Source of the DNA: Mycobacterium mantenii
GTDB taxonomy: Bacteria; Actinomycetota; Actinomycetes; Mycobacteriales; Mycobacteriaceae
Reading direction: 5' to 3'
DNA length: 64,000 nt
Assembly (NCBI RefSeq): GCF_010731775.1
Contig: NZ_AP022590.1
Coordinates: 310,001-374,000 of the forward strand
Part shown: in pieces, positions 8,858-19,654 of the stretch
How the letters are laid out: every line of letters begins with the position of its first letter
Position numbering within the stretch: the first letter of the stretch is position 1
Notes under the pieces: generated by a model
Seen by the model: only the letters and a program-made list of their open reading frames with translations
Database searches by the model: none
Told to the model about the DNA's origin: nothing
Translations under genes and position numbers: made by a program

Positions 8858-10263
8858 TGCCGGCGTCGACGTCCAAGGAGCTCAAGGCCACGCTGTGGAA
8901 GGCGGCCGAGAAGCTGCGCGGCACTCTGTCGGCCAGTCAGTACAAGGACGTGATCCTGGGCTTGGTGTTCCTCGAGCATGTTTCCGAACCGCACTGGAAA
9001 GCTTTGACGGACAACGTGAATTCCGATCACCTCGGTCGGCTGGCAGATGAGGCGATGGATGCCGTGATGACGGCGAACCCGGCGCTGGTCGGGATGCTGC
9101 CCCGGCTGTACGAAAACCTCGATCGGCGCCGCCTTGCCCAGCTGGTGACCGTGCTCGACGGCGCGCGCCTTGGCGATCGCGGCCGCCGGGGCGGGGACCT
9201 GATGGGCGAGGTGTACGAGTACTTTCTGGGTAATTTCGCTCGCGCGGAAGGGCGGCGGGGCGGCGAATTCTTCACCCCGCCCAGCGTCGTGCGGCTTCTC
9301 GTCGAGGTGCTCGAACCGACCGGCGGGCGCGTGTATGACCCGTGCTGCGGCTCGGGCGGGATGTTCGTGCAGACCGAGCAGTTCATCGCGGAACACCAGG
9401 GCGATCCCGCGAAAGTCACCGTCTACGGCCAGGAAAGCGTGGAGCAGACCTGGCGAATGGCGAAGATGAACCTCGCCGTGCACGGCATCGACGACGCGGG
9501 CCTGGGCGCGCGGTGCGCCGACACCCTGGTCGTCGACCAGCACGCCGGTGTGCAGATGGACTACGTGATGGCCAACCCGCCCTTCAACATCAAGGATTGG
9601 GCGCGTGACCCGAACGATCCGCGCTGGCGCTTCGGTGTTCCCCCCGCAACCAACGCGAATTACGCTTGGATTCAACACATCCTGTGCAAGCTGGCGCCCG
9701 GCGGTCAGGCCGGTGTGGTGATGGCCAACGGTTCGATGTCGTCCAACGCGATGGGCGAGGGCGACATCCGGGCCCGGATCGTCGATGCGGATCTGGTGTC
9801 GTGCATGGTCGCATTGCCCGCTCAGCTCTTTCGGAGCACCGGAATACCGGTGTGCGTGTGGTTCTTCGCCATGGACAAGGGGCACCGGTCGGGCCAGGTG
9901 CTGTTCGTCGACGCGCGTGGCCTGGGCCACCTGGTGGACCGCGCCGAGCGCGCACTGACCAGCGAGGAGATCGTCCGCATCGGCGACACCTATCACGCGT
10001 GGTCGGGAGCGGCGTCGGCCCTCGCCAAAGGCGCTACTTACCAAGACGTTCCGGGATTTTGCCGGTCCGTGCCGCTGGACGACATCAGGGCGGCGGGCTA
10101 CCCGCTGACGCCGGGACGCTATGTGGACGCACCGACCGAGCGGGACGACGACGAGCCGGTCGGCGACAAGATCGCGCGATTGACCGACGACCTGCTGGCC
10201 GCGCTCGACGAATCGACGCGCGCGGAGAAATCGGTGCGCGAGCAGCTGGAGCGGCTGCGGTGA
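8857..10263 (+). CDS. hsdM: Type I DNA methyltransferase, M subunit HsdM
   Basis: A 468-residue N6-adenine methyltransferase subunit. The N-terminal HsdM domain begins with LKATLWKAAEKLRG. SAM-binding motif I is YDPCCGSGG (about residue 161) and the catalytic N-P-P-F motif is ANPPFNI (about residue 240). Length is close to the M. tuberculosis orthologue Rv2756c. The stop overlaps the GTG start of hsdS (GTGA). No hsdR restriction subunit is found here, so the pair probably acts as an orphan methyltransferase that marks a bipartite sequence and may affect expression, as known for its M. tuberculosis relative. Confidence 0.93.
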   Translation: MPASTSKELKATLWKAAEKLRGTLSASQYKDVILGLVFLEHVSEPHWKALTDNVNSDHLGRLADEAMDAVMTANPALVGMLPRLYENLDRRRLAQLVTVLDGARLGDRGRRGGDLMGEVYEYFLGNFARAEGRRGGEFFTPPSVVRLLVEVLEPTGGRVYDPCCGSGGMFVQTEQFIAEHQGDPAKVTVYGQESVEQTWRMAKMNLAVHGIDDAGLGARCADTLVVDQHAGVQMDYVMANPPFNIKDWARDPNDPRWRFGVPPATNANYAWIQHILCKLAPGGQAGVVMANGSMSSNAMGEGDIRARIVDADLVSCMVALPAQLFRSTGIPVCVWFFAMDKGHRSGQVLFVDARGLGHLVDRAERALTSEEIVRIGDTYHAWSGAASALAKGATYQDVPGFCRSVPLDDIRAAGYPLTPGRYVDAPTERDDDEPVGDKIARLTDDLLAALDESTRAEKSVREQLERLR

Positions 10264-11327
10264 AGACCGTCCTGGGCGAGCACCTCGACTTCAGCACCGG
10301 TAGCCGCGCGCCGCGGGCATCCGACGGGCGCTTTCCCGTCTACGGTGCCAACGGCGCGATCGGTTATGCCGCCGAACACAACGCCAGCGGACCCTTGGTC
10401 GTGCTCGGCCGCGTCGGCTCCTACTGCGGCAGCCTGCGCTACTGCGACTCCGATGTCTGGGTCACCGAGAACGCGCTGGTGTGCCGGGCCAAAGACCCGC
10501 GGGAGACCCGGTATTGGTACTACGCCCTGCAGACCTGCCGGCTGGCCGACCACCGATCCGGGTCGGGCCAGCCCCTGCTCAACCAGAAGATCCTGAACGA
10601 CGTGCCGGTGTGCACCGTCGCGGCCGACGAACGCCGGCGGGTCGCCGAACTGCTGGGCGCCCTCGACGACAAGATAGCCGCCAACGACCGGCTCATCGAG
10701 ACCGCCGAACGCCTGATGGTCGCCCTCGCCGCATCGGTGCCGGATCGCGTGCGGCTGTCGAGCCTGGCGACCCGGTCGACCGTGACCCGCAACGTGACCG
10801 AGTTCGACGATCGCGTCGCCCACTTCAGCCTTCCGGCGTTCGACGACGGGGCCAAACCCCGCCTGGTCGACGCCGCGGCGGTGCGCAGCGCCAAGCTGCT
10901 GCTGACCGAGCCGTGCGTTCTCTTCGCCAAGCTGAACCCGCGGATCCCACGGATCTGGAACGTGGCGAGCCTGCCGTCGGACATGGCCGTGGCCAGCACC
11001 GAGTTCGTCGTGCTGAGGCCGGTCGGCATCGATTCCTCGGCCCTGTGGTCGGCGCTGCGGCAGCCGGATATCTCGCTGCGCCTGCAGCAGCGGGCCGCGG
11101 GAACCTCGGGCAGCCATCAGCGGATTCAACCCCGCGACCTGCTGGATGTGGCGGTGCCCGACGTCCGCCGGCTGAGCCCGGCGGTGTCGCGGACGCTCAG
11201 CGGTCTGGGTGCGCTGTGTCATGCGCGCCGCACCGAAAGCGCGCGGCTGTCGGGATTCCGGGACGGGCTGCTGCCGTTGCTGGTCGCCGGCAAGGTGCGG
11301 GTCGGCGACTCCGGTCCGCCCGGCTAA
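10260..11327 (+). CDS. hsdS: Type I restriction-modification specificity subunit HsdS
   Basis: A 355-residue specificity subunit that would select the methylated DNA sequence for HsdM. The GTG at 10260 overlaps the hsdM stop. The first target-recognition domain spans roughly residues 1-120 ([26 protein letters not shown]), followed by a helical spacer ([20 protein letters not shown]) and a second, less typical domain to about 320 (SSHQ-type motif [13 protein letters not shown]). A C-terminal helix repeats the spacer. It is somewhat short for a two-domain HsdS but looks intact. The target sequence cannot be deduced. Confidence 0.88.
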   Translation: MKTVLGEHLDFSTGSRAPRASDGRFPVYGANGAIGYAAEHNASGPLVVLGRVGSYCGSLRYCDSDVWVTENALVCRAKDPRETRYWYYALQTCRLADHRSGSGQPLLNQKILNDVPVCTVAADERRRVAELLGALDDKIAANDRLIETAERLMVALAASVPDRVRLSSLATRSTVTRNVTEFDDRVAHFSLPAFDDGAKPRLVDAAAVRSAKLLLTEPCVLFAKLNPRIPRIWNVASLPSDMAVASTEFVVLRPVGIDSSALWSALRQPDISLRLQQRAAGTSGSHQRIQPRDLLDVAVPDVRRLSPAVSRTLSGLGALCHARRTESARLSGFRDGLLPLLVAGKVRVGDSGPPG

Positions 11328-11337
11328 GGTGAGCGCC

Positions 11338-13063
<1,726 letters not shown>

Positions 13064-13082
13064 CCCGAGGAGTTTCCGAGAA

Positions 13083-14759
13083 GTGGATGTAGACCTCGCC
13101 CCGCCAGGCCCTTTGGCCACGGGAGGGTTGCGGGTCACCGCTCTTGGCGGCATCAGTGAAATCGGCCGCAACATGACGGTTTTCGAGCACCTGGGCCGGC
13201 TGTTGATCATCGACTGCGGGGTGATGTTCCCCACCCACGACGAGCCCGGGGTCGACCTGATCCTGCCGGATCTGCGCCACATCTCCGACCGGCTCGACGA
13301 CATCGAGGCGTTGGTGCTCACGCACGCCCACGAGGACCACATCGGCGGCATCCCGTTCCTGCTCAAGCTGCGTCCCGACATCCCGGTCGTCGGTTCGAAG
13401 TTCACCTTGGCGCTGGTCGCCGCGAAGTGTCGCGAGCACCGTCTCAAGCCGGTGTTCGTCGAGGTGGCCGAGGGCCAGAAGAGCAGCCACGGCGTGTTCG
13501 AGTGCCAATACTTCGCCGTCAACCACTCCATCCCCGACGCGCTGGCCATTGCCGTGCACACCGGTGCGGGAACGGTCTTGCACACCGGTGACATCAAGCT
13601 CGACCAGCTTCCCTTGGACGGCCGCCCCACCGACCTGCCCGGCATGTCGCGGCTCGGGGACACGGGAGTGGACCTGTTCCTATGCGACTCAACCAATTCC
13701 GAGCACCCCGGCGTGGGGCCGTCGGAAAGCGAGGTCGGTCCGACGCTGCACCGTCTGATCCGCGGCGCCGACGGCCGCGTCATCATTGCGTGCTTCGCCT
13801 CCAACGTGGACCGGGTGCAGCAAATCATCGACGCCGCAGTCGCTTTGGGCCGGCGCGTCTCGTTCGTCGGCCGATCCATGGTGCGCAACATGGGGATCGC
13901 CCGCGAGCTCGGGTTCCTGCGGGTGGCCGATTCGGACGTGATCGACATCGGCGCCGCCGAGATGATGCCGGCCGACCGGGTGGTGCTGATCACCACCGGC
14001 ACCCAGGGCGAGCCGATGTCGGCGCTGTCGCGGATGTCGCGCGGGGAGCATCGCAGCATCACGCTGACCTCCGGTGACCTGGTGGTGTTGGCGTCGTCGC
14101 TGATCCCGGGCAACGAGGAGGCGGTCTACGGCGTCATCGACGAGCTCGCCAAGATCGGGGCCCGCGTCGTCACCAATGCCCAAGCACGCGTGCATGTTTC
14201 GGGTCACGCCTACGCCGGCGAACTGTTGTTCCTGTACAACGGGATTCGGCCGCGCCACGTCATGCCCGTGCACGGGACGTGGCGCATGCTGCGCGCCAAC
14301 TCAAAACTGGCGGCCAGCACCGGCGTGCCGGAGGAGTCGATCCTGCTGGCCGAGAACGGGGTGAGCGTCGACCTGGTTGCGGGCAAGGCCGCCATCGCCG
14401 GCGCGGTGCCGGTCGGCAAGATGTTCGTCGACGGCCTGATCGACGGCGACGTCGGCGACATCACCCTGGGCGAACGGCTGATTCTGTCGTCGGGTTTCGT
14501 GGCGGTGACCGTGGTGGTCGCGCGAGGCACCGGACGTCCGGTCGCCCCGCCGCAGCTGCATTCACGCGGCTTCTCCGAAGATCCCAAGGCGCTCGAGCCC
14601 GCGGTGCGCAGGGTCGAGGCGGAACTAGAAGCGCTGCTGGCCGAGAACATCACCGATCCGGGCCGCATCGCCCAGGGCGTGCGGCGCACCATCGGCAAGT
14701 GGGTGGGCGAAACCTACCGCCGGCAGCCGATGATCGTGCCGACCGTCATCGAGGTGTAG
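13083..14759 (+). CDS. rnj: Ribonuclease J
   Basis: A 558-residue metallo-beta-lactamase/beta-CASP ribonuclease with 5'-to-3' exonuclease and endonuclease activity in RNA maturation and decay. The zinc-binding motif H81-A-H83-E-D85-H86 is intact, along with LFLCDSTNSE and the beta-CASP segment containing TGTQGEP. GTG 13083 was chosen because it gives the M. tuberculosis length and MDVDLAPPG start. Its TAG stop is also the first triplet of a copy of the dispersed repeat. It converges on the methyltransferase gene. Confidence 0.95.
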   Translation: MDVDLAPPGPLATGGLRVTALGGISEIGRNMTVFEHLGRLLIIDCGVMFPTHDEPGVDLILPDLRHISDRLDDIEALVLTHAHEDHIGGIPFLLKLRPDIPVVGSKFTLALVAAKCREHRLKPVFVEVAEGQKSSHGVFECQYFAVNHSIPDALAIAVHTGAGTVLHTGDIKLDQLPLDGRPTDLPGMSRLGDTGVDLFLCDSTNSEHPGVGPSESEVGPTLHRLIRGADGRVIIACFASNVDRVQQIIDAAVALGRRVSFVGRSMVRNMGIARELGFLRVADSDVIDIGAAEMMPADRVVLITTGTQGEPMSALSRMSRGEHRSITLTSGDLVVLASSLIPGNEEAVYGVIDELAKIGARVVTNAQARVHVSGHAYAGELLFLYNGIRPRHVMPVHGTWRMLRANSKLAASTGVPEESILLAENGVSVDLVAGKAAIAGAVPVGKMFVDGLIDGDVGDITLGERLILSSGFVAVTVVVARGTGRPVAPPQLHSRGFSEDPKALEPAVRRVEAELEALLAENITDPGRIAQGVRRTIGKWVGETYRRQPMIVPTVIEV

Positions 14760-14829
14760 TGGCGATCGCGATCGCGAGCGCGGTCCAGCCGGGCGAAGCG
14801 GGTCGCCATCATCAGGTCTGACCCCGCTA
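14757..14829 (+). repeat. Dispersed intergenic repeat, copy B, bounded by two stop codons
   Basis: The segment opens with the rnj stop TAG and ends with CTA, which is the stop TAG of the convergent methyltransferase gene on the other strand. The core (14757-14807) reads TAGTGGCGATCGCG, then AGCGCGG, GCCGGGCGAAGCGGGTCGCC, matching the 55-bp unit of the array at 47574. Position and boundaries are the same as in that array. Confidence 0.75.
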
Positions 14830-15699
14830 GATCTTCTCGGCGTAGGCCGACCACTCCAGTTGCGAGGCCTTGAGTTTGCGGCCGGTGGGCTCGACGTAGC
14901 GATGGACGAGCTCGTCGGGACCGGCCTGCTCCACCAGCCGCCAGCCGTACTCGTCGAGGAACGCGGCGACCTCCTCGGGCTGCAGGCCGAAACGCCACAG
15001 TTGCCGCCGCTGGCGCACGGTGCGATACAGCGTGCGGGTGCCGTACCGATTCGTACCGTCGATGAAATCCCTACGGACGTAGGTGAATACCAAACGGCTG
15101 CCGGACGCCGCCGCGCGCAGGCCGTCCAGTGTTCGCCGGACGGTCGCCTCGGTGAGGTACTGGGTGACGCCTTCGCAGATGAAGAACACCCGGTAGTCGG
15201 TGCGATAGCCGTGTTCGGCGAGCGAGGTGAGCAGGTCGTCGTGCTCGAGGTTCAACGCCACCAACCGAACCGACAGCGGCAGCTCGCCGAGCACCCGCCG
15301 GACCGTCTTGAACTTCCTCGCGACGTTCACCGGCAGGTCGACCTCGAACACCGGGATGCGGACCCGCCGGGTCAGCTGGTAGGCGCGGGTGTCCAGCCCG
15401 GCTCCCAGGATGACGACGGCGTTGATGTCGTCGAGCGACTCGGCGAGTTTGTCGGCGATGAAACGCTTGCGGCAGGCCAGATTCGCCCACAATCCCGGAC
15501 CGGTGAACTCCGAGCCCCGGATCATCAGCCGGCGCGCCGGCGCGAACCGCGTCGCGCCGACGAGCCACCGCAGCGGGGCGGGCAAGAAGAGCTCGGCGAA
15601 GTCGTCGTCGACCAGGCGGCGTCCCGGCGGCTCGTTCTGCTCGACAGCGGCCAGCACCATCGGGCCAAATACCGTCTGCGCAGCCGGGTTTCGTGCCAT
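14827..15699 (-). CDS. SAM-dependent methyltransferase (LCM/PF04072-type, Rv2751-like)
   Basis: A 290-residue protein of the large mycobacterial class I SAM-dependent methyltransferase group related to leucine carboxyl methyltransferase. The SAM-binding segment is VVILGAGLDTRAYQL (about residues 92-106), followed by PVFEVDLP and the VFFICEGVTQYL motif. Start ATG at 15699 (MARNPAAQTV) was chosen over an upstream extension that lies inside the neighbouring SDR gene. It lies 5 bases downstream of that SDR stop on the same strand, suggesting co-transcription. The substrate is unknown. Confidence 0.85.
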   Translation of the reverse strand: MARNPAAQTVFGPMVLAAVEQNEPPGRRLVDDDFAELFLPAPLRWLVGATRFAPARRLMIRGSEFTGPGLWANLACRKRFIADKLAESLDDINAVVILGAGLDTRAYQLTRRVRIPVFEVDLPVNVARKFKTVRRVLGELPLSVRLVALNLEHDDLLTSLAEHGYRTDYRVFFICEGVTQYLTEATVRRTLDGLRAAASGSRLVFTYVRRDFIDGTNRYGTRTLYRTVRQRRQLWRFGLQPEEVAAFLDEYGWRLVEQAGPDELVHRYVEPTGRKLKASQLEWSAYAEKI

Positions 15700-15704
15700 G
15701 ACGG

Positions 15705-16535
15705 CTACTTGTTCAAGAATCCCGCGTCGACCGGCAGGGTCACCCCGGTGATGTAGCGGGCCTGGTCGGACACCAGCCACGCCACGGCGTTGGCGATGTC
15801 CTCGACGTCCAGCACCTCCACCGGCATCGCGTTGCCCATGGCCCCCGGCGTGTCGGTCCCGGCGGCCATCTTGGCCAGCCACTCCCGGGTGAACTCGTTG
15901 TTGATCATCGGCGTCTCGACGCCAGACGGATGGATCGAATTGACCCGAATCATCTGCCCGGCAAGCAGATTCGCGTATACCCGCATCAAACCGACCACCC
16001 CATGCTTGGCGGCGGCGTAGCCCACCGACCCGGCGTCCGGGCTGCCGACACCGGCCAGCCCCGCGCTCGAACTGATCAACACGATCGAGCCGCCGGTGCC
16101 CTGCTTGACCATGGTGGGTATCGCGACCTTGATGGTGTGGTAGACGCCGGTGAGGTTGACGTCGATGACGTCGCGCCAGCCGTCGTCACCGGATTGCATG
16201 GGAGCGATGCCGGCGTTGGCCACCACAATGTCCAGCCGGCCGAACTCGTCCAGGCCCGCCTGCAACGCCGCGGACAGCGATGCGCGGTCGCGGACGTCGC
16301 CACGGGTGGCCACGATGCGTGCGCCGGTGTCTTCCACCAGCTTCACCGTGGCCGCCAGGTCGTCGGCCGTGGCCAGCGAGTAGGGGACGCTGGCGATCTG
16401 GTCGCACAGGTCGACGGCGATGATGTCCGCGCCGTCGGCGGCCAACCGCACCGCGTGCGCGCGGCCCTGGCCGCGCGCGGCTCCGGTGATGAAGGCGACC
16501 TTGCCCTTGAGGGGGCCTTCCGACGAGCGGGCCAT
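15705..16535 (-). CDS. SDR oxidoreductase, mycofactocin-coupled type (Rv2750-like)
   Basis: A 276-residue short-chain dehydrogenase. The cofactor motif [16 protein letters not shown] and the insertion-bearing loop after IIAVDLCDQ are typical of the mycofactocin-dependent SDR subfamily, which holds NAD(H) non-exchangeably and passes electrons to mycofactocin. The catalytic SSSAG Ser and YAAAKHG Tyr/Lys are present. Start at 16535 overlaps the stop of the upstream small monooxygenase (TGATG), so these are co-translated. An alcohol substrate is likely but not identifiable. Confidence 0.82.
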   Translation of the reverse strand: MARSSEGPLKGKVAFITGAARGQGRAHAVRLAADGADIIAVDLCDQIASVPYSLATADDLAATVKLVEDTGARIVATRGDVRDRASLSAALQAGLDEFGRLDIVVANAGIAPMQSGDDGWRDVIDVNLTGVYHTIKVAIPTMVKQGTGGSIVLISSSAGLAGVGSPDAGSVGYAAAKHGVVGLMRVYANLLAGQMIRVNSIHPSGVETPMINNEFTREWLAKMAAGTDTPGAMGNAMPVEVLDVEDIANAVAWLVSDQARYITGVTLPVDAGFLNK

Positions 16536-16849
16536 CAGGGCCGCAGCTGCCCTTTGGCCGGGTCGCCCGCGGGTACCGGCTGCAGCATCTTGATGTCCGG
16601 CGCCCCGGCCAGGTGCTCGCCGGCCGCGGCGAACATGTTGGTGACCGCCGGCGCCGTGCTGTGCGCCTTGAGCGCCTCGGCGTCGGCCCACTGCTCGACG
16701 AAGACGAAGGTCTCGCCCGACTGGTGCAGCGAGTACACCTGGCAGCCCGGCTCGTCGTGCACTTCCTCGACCGCCCGCGTGAGGATGTCGCGAACGGTGT
16801 CGACCGACTCGGGTTTGACGGTCATGGTGGCGACGACGACAACGGGCAT
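16535..16849 (-). CDS. Antibiotic biosynthesis monooxygenase (ABM) domain protein (Rv2749-like)
   Basis: A 104-residue ferredoxin-like ABM-domain protein starting at ATG 16849 ([14 protein letters not shown]). The fold is suggested by the [19 protein letters not shown] strand-helix, [21 protein letters not shown] and AHSTAPAV segments. Members act as small cofactor-free monooxygenases, heme-degrading enzymes or quinone-modifying proteins. No catalytic pair specific to IsdG-type heme oxygenases is obvious. It leads a three-gene minus-strand unit with the SDR and methyltransferase and is divergent from ftsK. Confidence 0.82.
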   Translation of the reverse strand: MPVVVVATMTVKPESVDTVRDILTRAVEEVHDEPGCQVYSLHQSGETFVFVEQWADAEALKAHSTAPAVTNMFAAAGEHLAGAPDIKMLQPVPAGDPAKGQLRP

Positions 16850-17018
16850 TGATGGCCTCCTGGGCGCTCTGCGGATGGGGACGAGCACGACTTCTCGCAA
16901 CCGAATCTCACCCTACTCACGCGATTTGGGGCCCCGATTCGGCACATGCCCGACAAGCCGGGCCGTTACCAGTGTGGCGGGTGGTGTAGATGATGTCGTT
17001 GCGACTACCCTTGCCGTC

Positions 17019-19523
17019 ATGCCCAGTAAGACCGTCGCCCGCTCCGGAAGCCGAACGAGCAGGTCAAAGGCCCCGTCACGCGCCAGCGGATCCCGGCGCG
17101 CGCGCCCGGCGGCGCCCCGCAAGAAGGTCAGCAAGCCCGCCAGGCGGCGTGATCACGCGCCGTTGGTCGGAGCCGGGCTGACCTGCGGTCGCGCCATGCG
17201 CGCCATCTGGATGATGGCCGCCCGCGGGACCGGCGGTGCGGCCCGGTCGATCGGGCGGGCCCACGACATCGATCCCGGACATCGCCGTGACGGAATCGCG
17301 CTGCTGTTGCTGGGCTTTTCCGTGGTGGTCGCGGCGAGCTCGTGGTTCCACGCCGCAGGGCCGGTCGGCACGTGGGTCGACACTCTGCTGAGGACCTTCA
17401 TCGGCGCGGGTGTGCTGGCGCTGCCGGTCGTCACCGCCGCCGTTGCGGTGACGCTGATGCGCACCGAGCCCAACCCCGATGTGCGCCCCCGGCTGATCCT
17501 GGGCGCCAGCCTGATCTCGCTGTCGGTGCTCGGTTTGCGTCACCTGTGGTCCGGTTCGCCGGGAGACCCCGAAGCGCGCCGCCGCGCGGCCGGTTTCATC
17601 GGCTTCGCGATCGGCGGGCCGCTCTCGGACGGGCTCACCCCCTGGATCGCGGCGCCCCTGTTGTTCATCGGCTTCATGTTCGGGCTGCTGCTGCTGACCG
17701 GCACCACCATCCGCGAGGTGCCCCTGGTGATGCGCAACCTGTTTCACACCCGGTTCGTCGACGAGGTTTACGACGATGAGCCCTACGACTACGCCGACGA
17801 ATTCGACGACGACGCCGGGGCGGACCGCGACAGCCGCTACGACGACGCGCCTTCCGTGCCCGACGACGAGCCGCCGGCGTGGTCGCCGGACGACGATGCC
17901 CAGGCCGCGCTGCAGGACGACATTCCCACCGTGCCCGAACCCGCCGTGCAGCCCTCGCGGGGCCGCAAGCGCGGACGGTCGGCGGACAAGCACGACACCG
18001 TGCAGCTCGATCGCGTCGTCGAGGGCCCCTACACGCTGCCCTCGCTGAACCTGCTGGTGCCGGGGGATCCGCCCAAGAAGCGCAGCGCCGCCAACAACGT
18101 CATGGCCGACGCGATCACCGAGGTGCTGACCCAGTTCAAGGTGGACGCCGCCGTCACCGGATGCACCCGCGGACCGACCGTCACCCGGTACGAGGTCGAG
18201 CTGGGACCGGGCGTCAAGGTCGAGAAGATCACCGCGCTGCAGAAGAACATCGCCTACGCGGTGGCCACCGAGAGCGTGCGCATGCTGGCCCCGATCCCGG
18301 GCAAGTCGGCGGTGGGCATCGAGGTGCCCAACACCGACCGGGAAATGGTGCGGCTGGCCGACGTGCTCACCGCGCCGTCCACCCGGCGCGATCACCACCC
18401 GCTGGTGATCGGGCTCGGCAAGGACATCGAGGGCGACTTCATCTCGGCCAACCTGGCCAAGATGCCGCACCTGCTGGTGGCCGGCTCCACCGGATCCGGT
18501 AAGTCCAGCTTCGTCAACTCGATGCTGATATCGCTGCTGGCGCGCGCCACCCCGGAAGAGGTCAGGATGATCCTGATCGACCCGAAGATGGTGGAACTGA
18601 CGCCCTACGAAGGCATTCCGCATCTGATCACCCCGATCATCACCCAGCCCAAGAAGGCGGCGGCCGCGCTGGCGTGGCTGGTCGAGGAGATGGAACAGCG
18701 CTACCAGGACATGCAGGCGTCCCGGGTGCGCCACATCGACGACTTCAACGAGAAGGTCCGATCCGGTGCCATCACCGCGCCGCTGGGCAGCCAGCGCGAA
18801 TACCGGCCCTACCCGTACGTCGTGGCGATCGTCGACGAGCTGGCCGACCTGATGATGACCGCCCCGCGCGACGTCGAGGACGCCATCGTGCGGATCACCC
18901 AGAAGGCCCGCGCCGCCGGCATCCACCTGGTGCTGGCCACCCAGCGCCCGTCGGTGGACGTGGTCACCGGTCTGATCAAGACCAACGTGCCCTCCCGGCT
19001 GGCGTTCGCGACGTCCTCGTTGACCGACAGCCGCGTCATCCTGGACCAGGCCGGCGCCGAGAAGCTGATCGGCATGGGCGACGGCCTGTTCCTGCCGATG
19101 GGTGCGGGCAAGCCGATCCGGCTGCAGGGCGCCTTCATCACCGACGAGGAGATCCACGCCGTCGTCAGCGCCTGCAAGGGCCAGGCCGAACCCGAGTACA
19201 CCGAGGGCGTGACCACCGCCAAGCCCACCGGCGAGCGCACTGACGTCGACCCGGACATCGGCGACGACATGGACGTGTTCCTGCAGGCCGTCGAGCTCGT
19301 GGTGTCCAGCCAGTTCGGCTCCACGTCGATGCTGCAGCGCAAGCTGCGCGTCGGATTCGCCAAGGCCGGCCGGCTGATGGACCTGATGGAGACTCGCGGC
19401 ATCGTCGGGCCGTCGGAGGGGTCCAAGGCGCGCGAGGTGCTAATCAAGCCCGACGAGCTGGCCGGCACGCTAGCGTTGATCCGTGGTGGTAGCGACGCCG
19501 ACGGGGGGGACCCCGAGGACTAG
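17019..19523 (+). CDS. ftsK: DNA translocase FtsK
   Basis: An 834-residue septal DNA pump that clears and aligns chromosome termini during division. After a basic N-terminal tail (residues 1-70, Arg/Ser/Pro-rich) come four membrane segments (about 90-240), an acidic linker with YDDEPYDYADEFDDD, and the motor: Walker A GSTGSGKSS near residue 489 and Walker B VVAIVDELADLM near 608. The C-terminal gamma winged-helix (SQFGSTSMLQRKLRVGFAKA) that reads KOPS is present. Start ATG 17019 (MPSKTVARSG). A large inverted repeat follows immediately. Confidence 0.95.
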   Translation: MPSKTVARSGSRTSRSKAPSRASGSRRARPAAPRKKVSKPARRRDHAPLVGAGLTCGRAMRAIWMMAARGTGGAARSIGRAHDIDPGHRRDGIALLLLGFSVVVAASSWFHAAGPVGTWVDTLLRTFIGAGVLALPVVTAAVAVTLMRTEPNPDVRPRLILGASLISLSVLGLRHLWSGSPGDPEARRRAAGFIGFAIGGPLSDGLTPWIAAPLLFIGFMFGLLLLTGTTIREVPLVMRNLFHTRFVDEVYDDEPYDYADEFDDDAGADRDSRYDDAPSVPDDEPPAWSPDDDAQAALQDDIPTVPEPAVQPSRGRKRGRSADKHDTVQLDRVVEGPYTLPSLNLLVPGDPPKKRSAANNVMADAITEVLTQFKVDAAVTGCTRGPTVTRYEVELGPGVKVEKITALQKNIAYAVATESVRMLAPIPGKSAVGIEVPNTDREMVRLADVLTAPSTRRDHHPLVIGLGKDIEGDFISANLAKMPHLLVAGSTGSGKSSFVNSMLISLLARATPEEVRMILIDPKMVELTPYEGIPHLITPIITQPKKAAAALAWLVEEMEQRYQDMQASRVRHIDDFNEKVRSGAITAPLGSQREYRPYPYVVAIVDELADLMMTAPRDVEDAIVRITQKARAAGIHLVLATQRPSVDVVTGLIKTNVPSRLAFATSSLTDSRVILDQAGAEKLIGMGDGLFLPMGAGKPIRLQGAFITDEEIHAVVSACKGQAEPEYTEGVTTAKPTGERTDVDPDIGDDMDVFLQAVELVVSSQFGSTSMLQRKLRVGFAKAGRLMDLMETRGIVGPSEGSKAREVLIKPDELAGTLALIRGGSDADGGDPED

Positions 19524-19585
19524 CGCCGAGCGTGAACTCAGGGCGAAAAACGGCCCGAATCCCTCCACGAGTTCACGCTCGGCGC
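19523..19585. repeat. Perfect 17-bp inverted repeat downstream of ftsK
   Basis: Left arm GCGCCGAGCGTGAACTC (19523-19539) and right arm GAGTTCACGCTCGGCGC (19569-19585) are perfect reverse complements, separated by 29 bases that include GGGCGAAAAACGGCCC. The left arm starts at the last base of the ftsK stop. It could act as a bidirectional terminator between ftsK and the convergent argA gene. It may also be a dispersed mycobacterial palindromic element, since similar sequences occur between genes in relatives (recollection, unchecked). Confidence 0.8.
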
Positions 19586-19609
19586 GCCACAGCCGCTACA
19601 ACCGATGGC

Positions 19610-19654
19610 GGCGACCCGCCGCGCCCGGCTGCGCCGCGCTTGCGATCGCCGCTA
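19610..19654 (-). repeat. Dispersed intergenic repeat, copy C (minus orientation)
   Basis: Read on the minus strand it begins TAGCGGCGATCGCAAGCGCG, then GCGCAGCCGGGCGCGGCGGG and TCGCC. The first three bases are exactly the stop codon of the minus-strand GNAT gene. It matches the unit of the 47574-47738 array at most positions and shares its placement at a TAG stop. Confidence 0.7.

Noticed and set aside
8857-11327. Complete type I restriction system
   Set aside because: hsdR was sought on both strands around hsdMS; none is present in the window.
17076-19157. Long minus-strand ORF (693 codons) opposite ftsK
   Set aside because: It is a mirror of the ftsK coding frame in GC-rich DNA, His/Gln/Arg-rich with no motif; similar shadows lie opposite fadE genes (623-2305), sigA, sthA and the LGFP gene.
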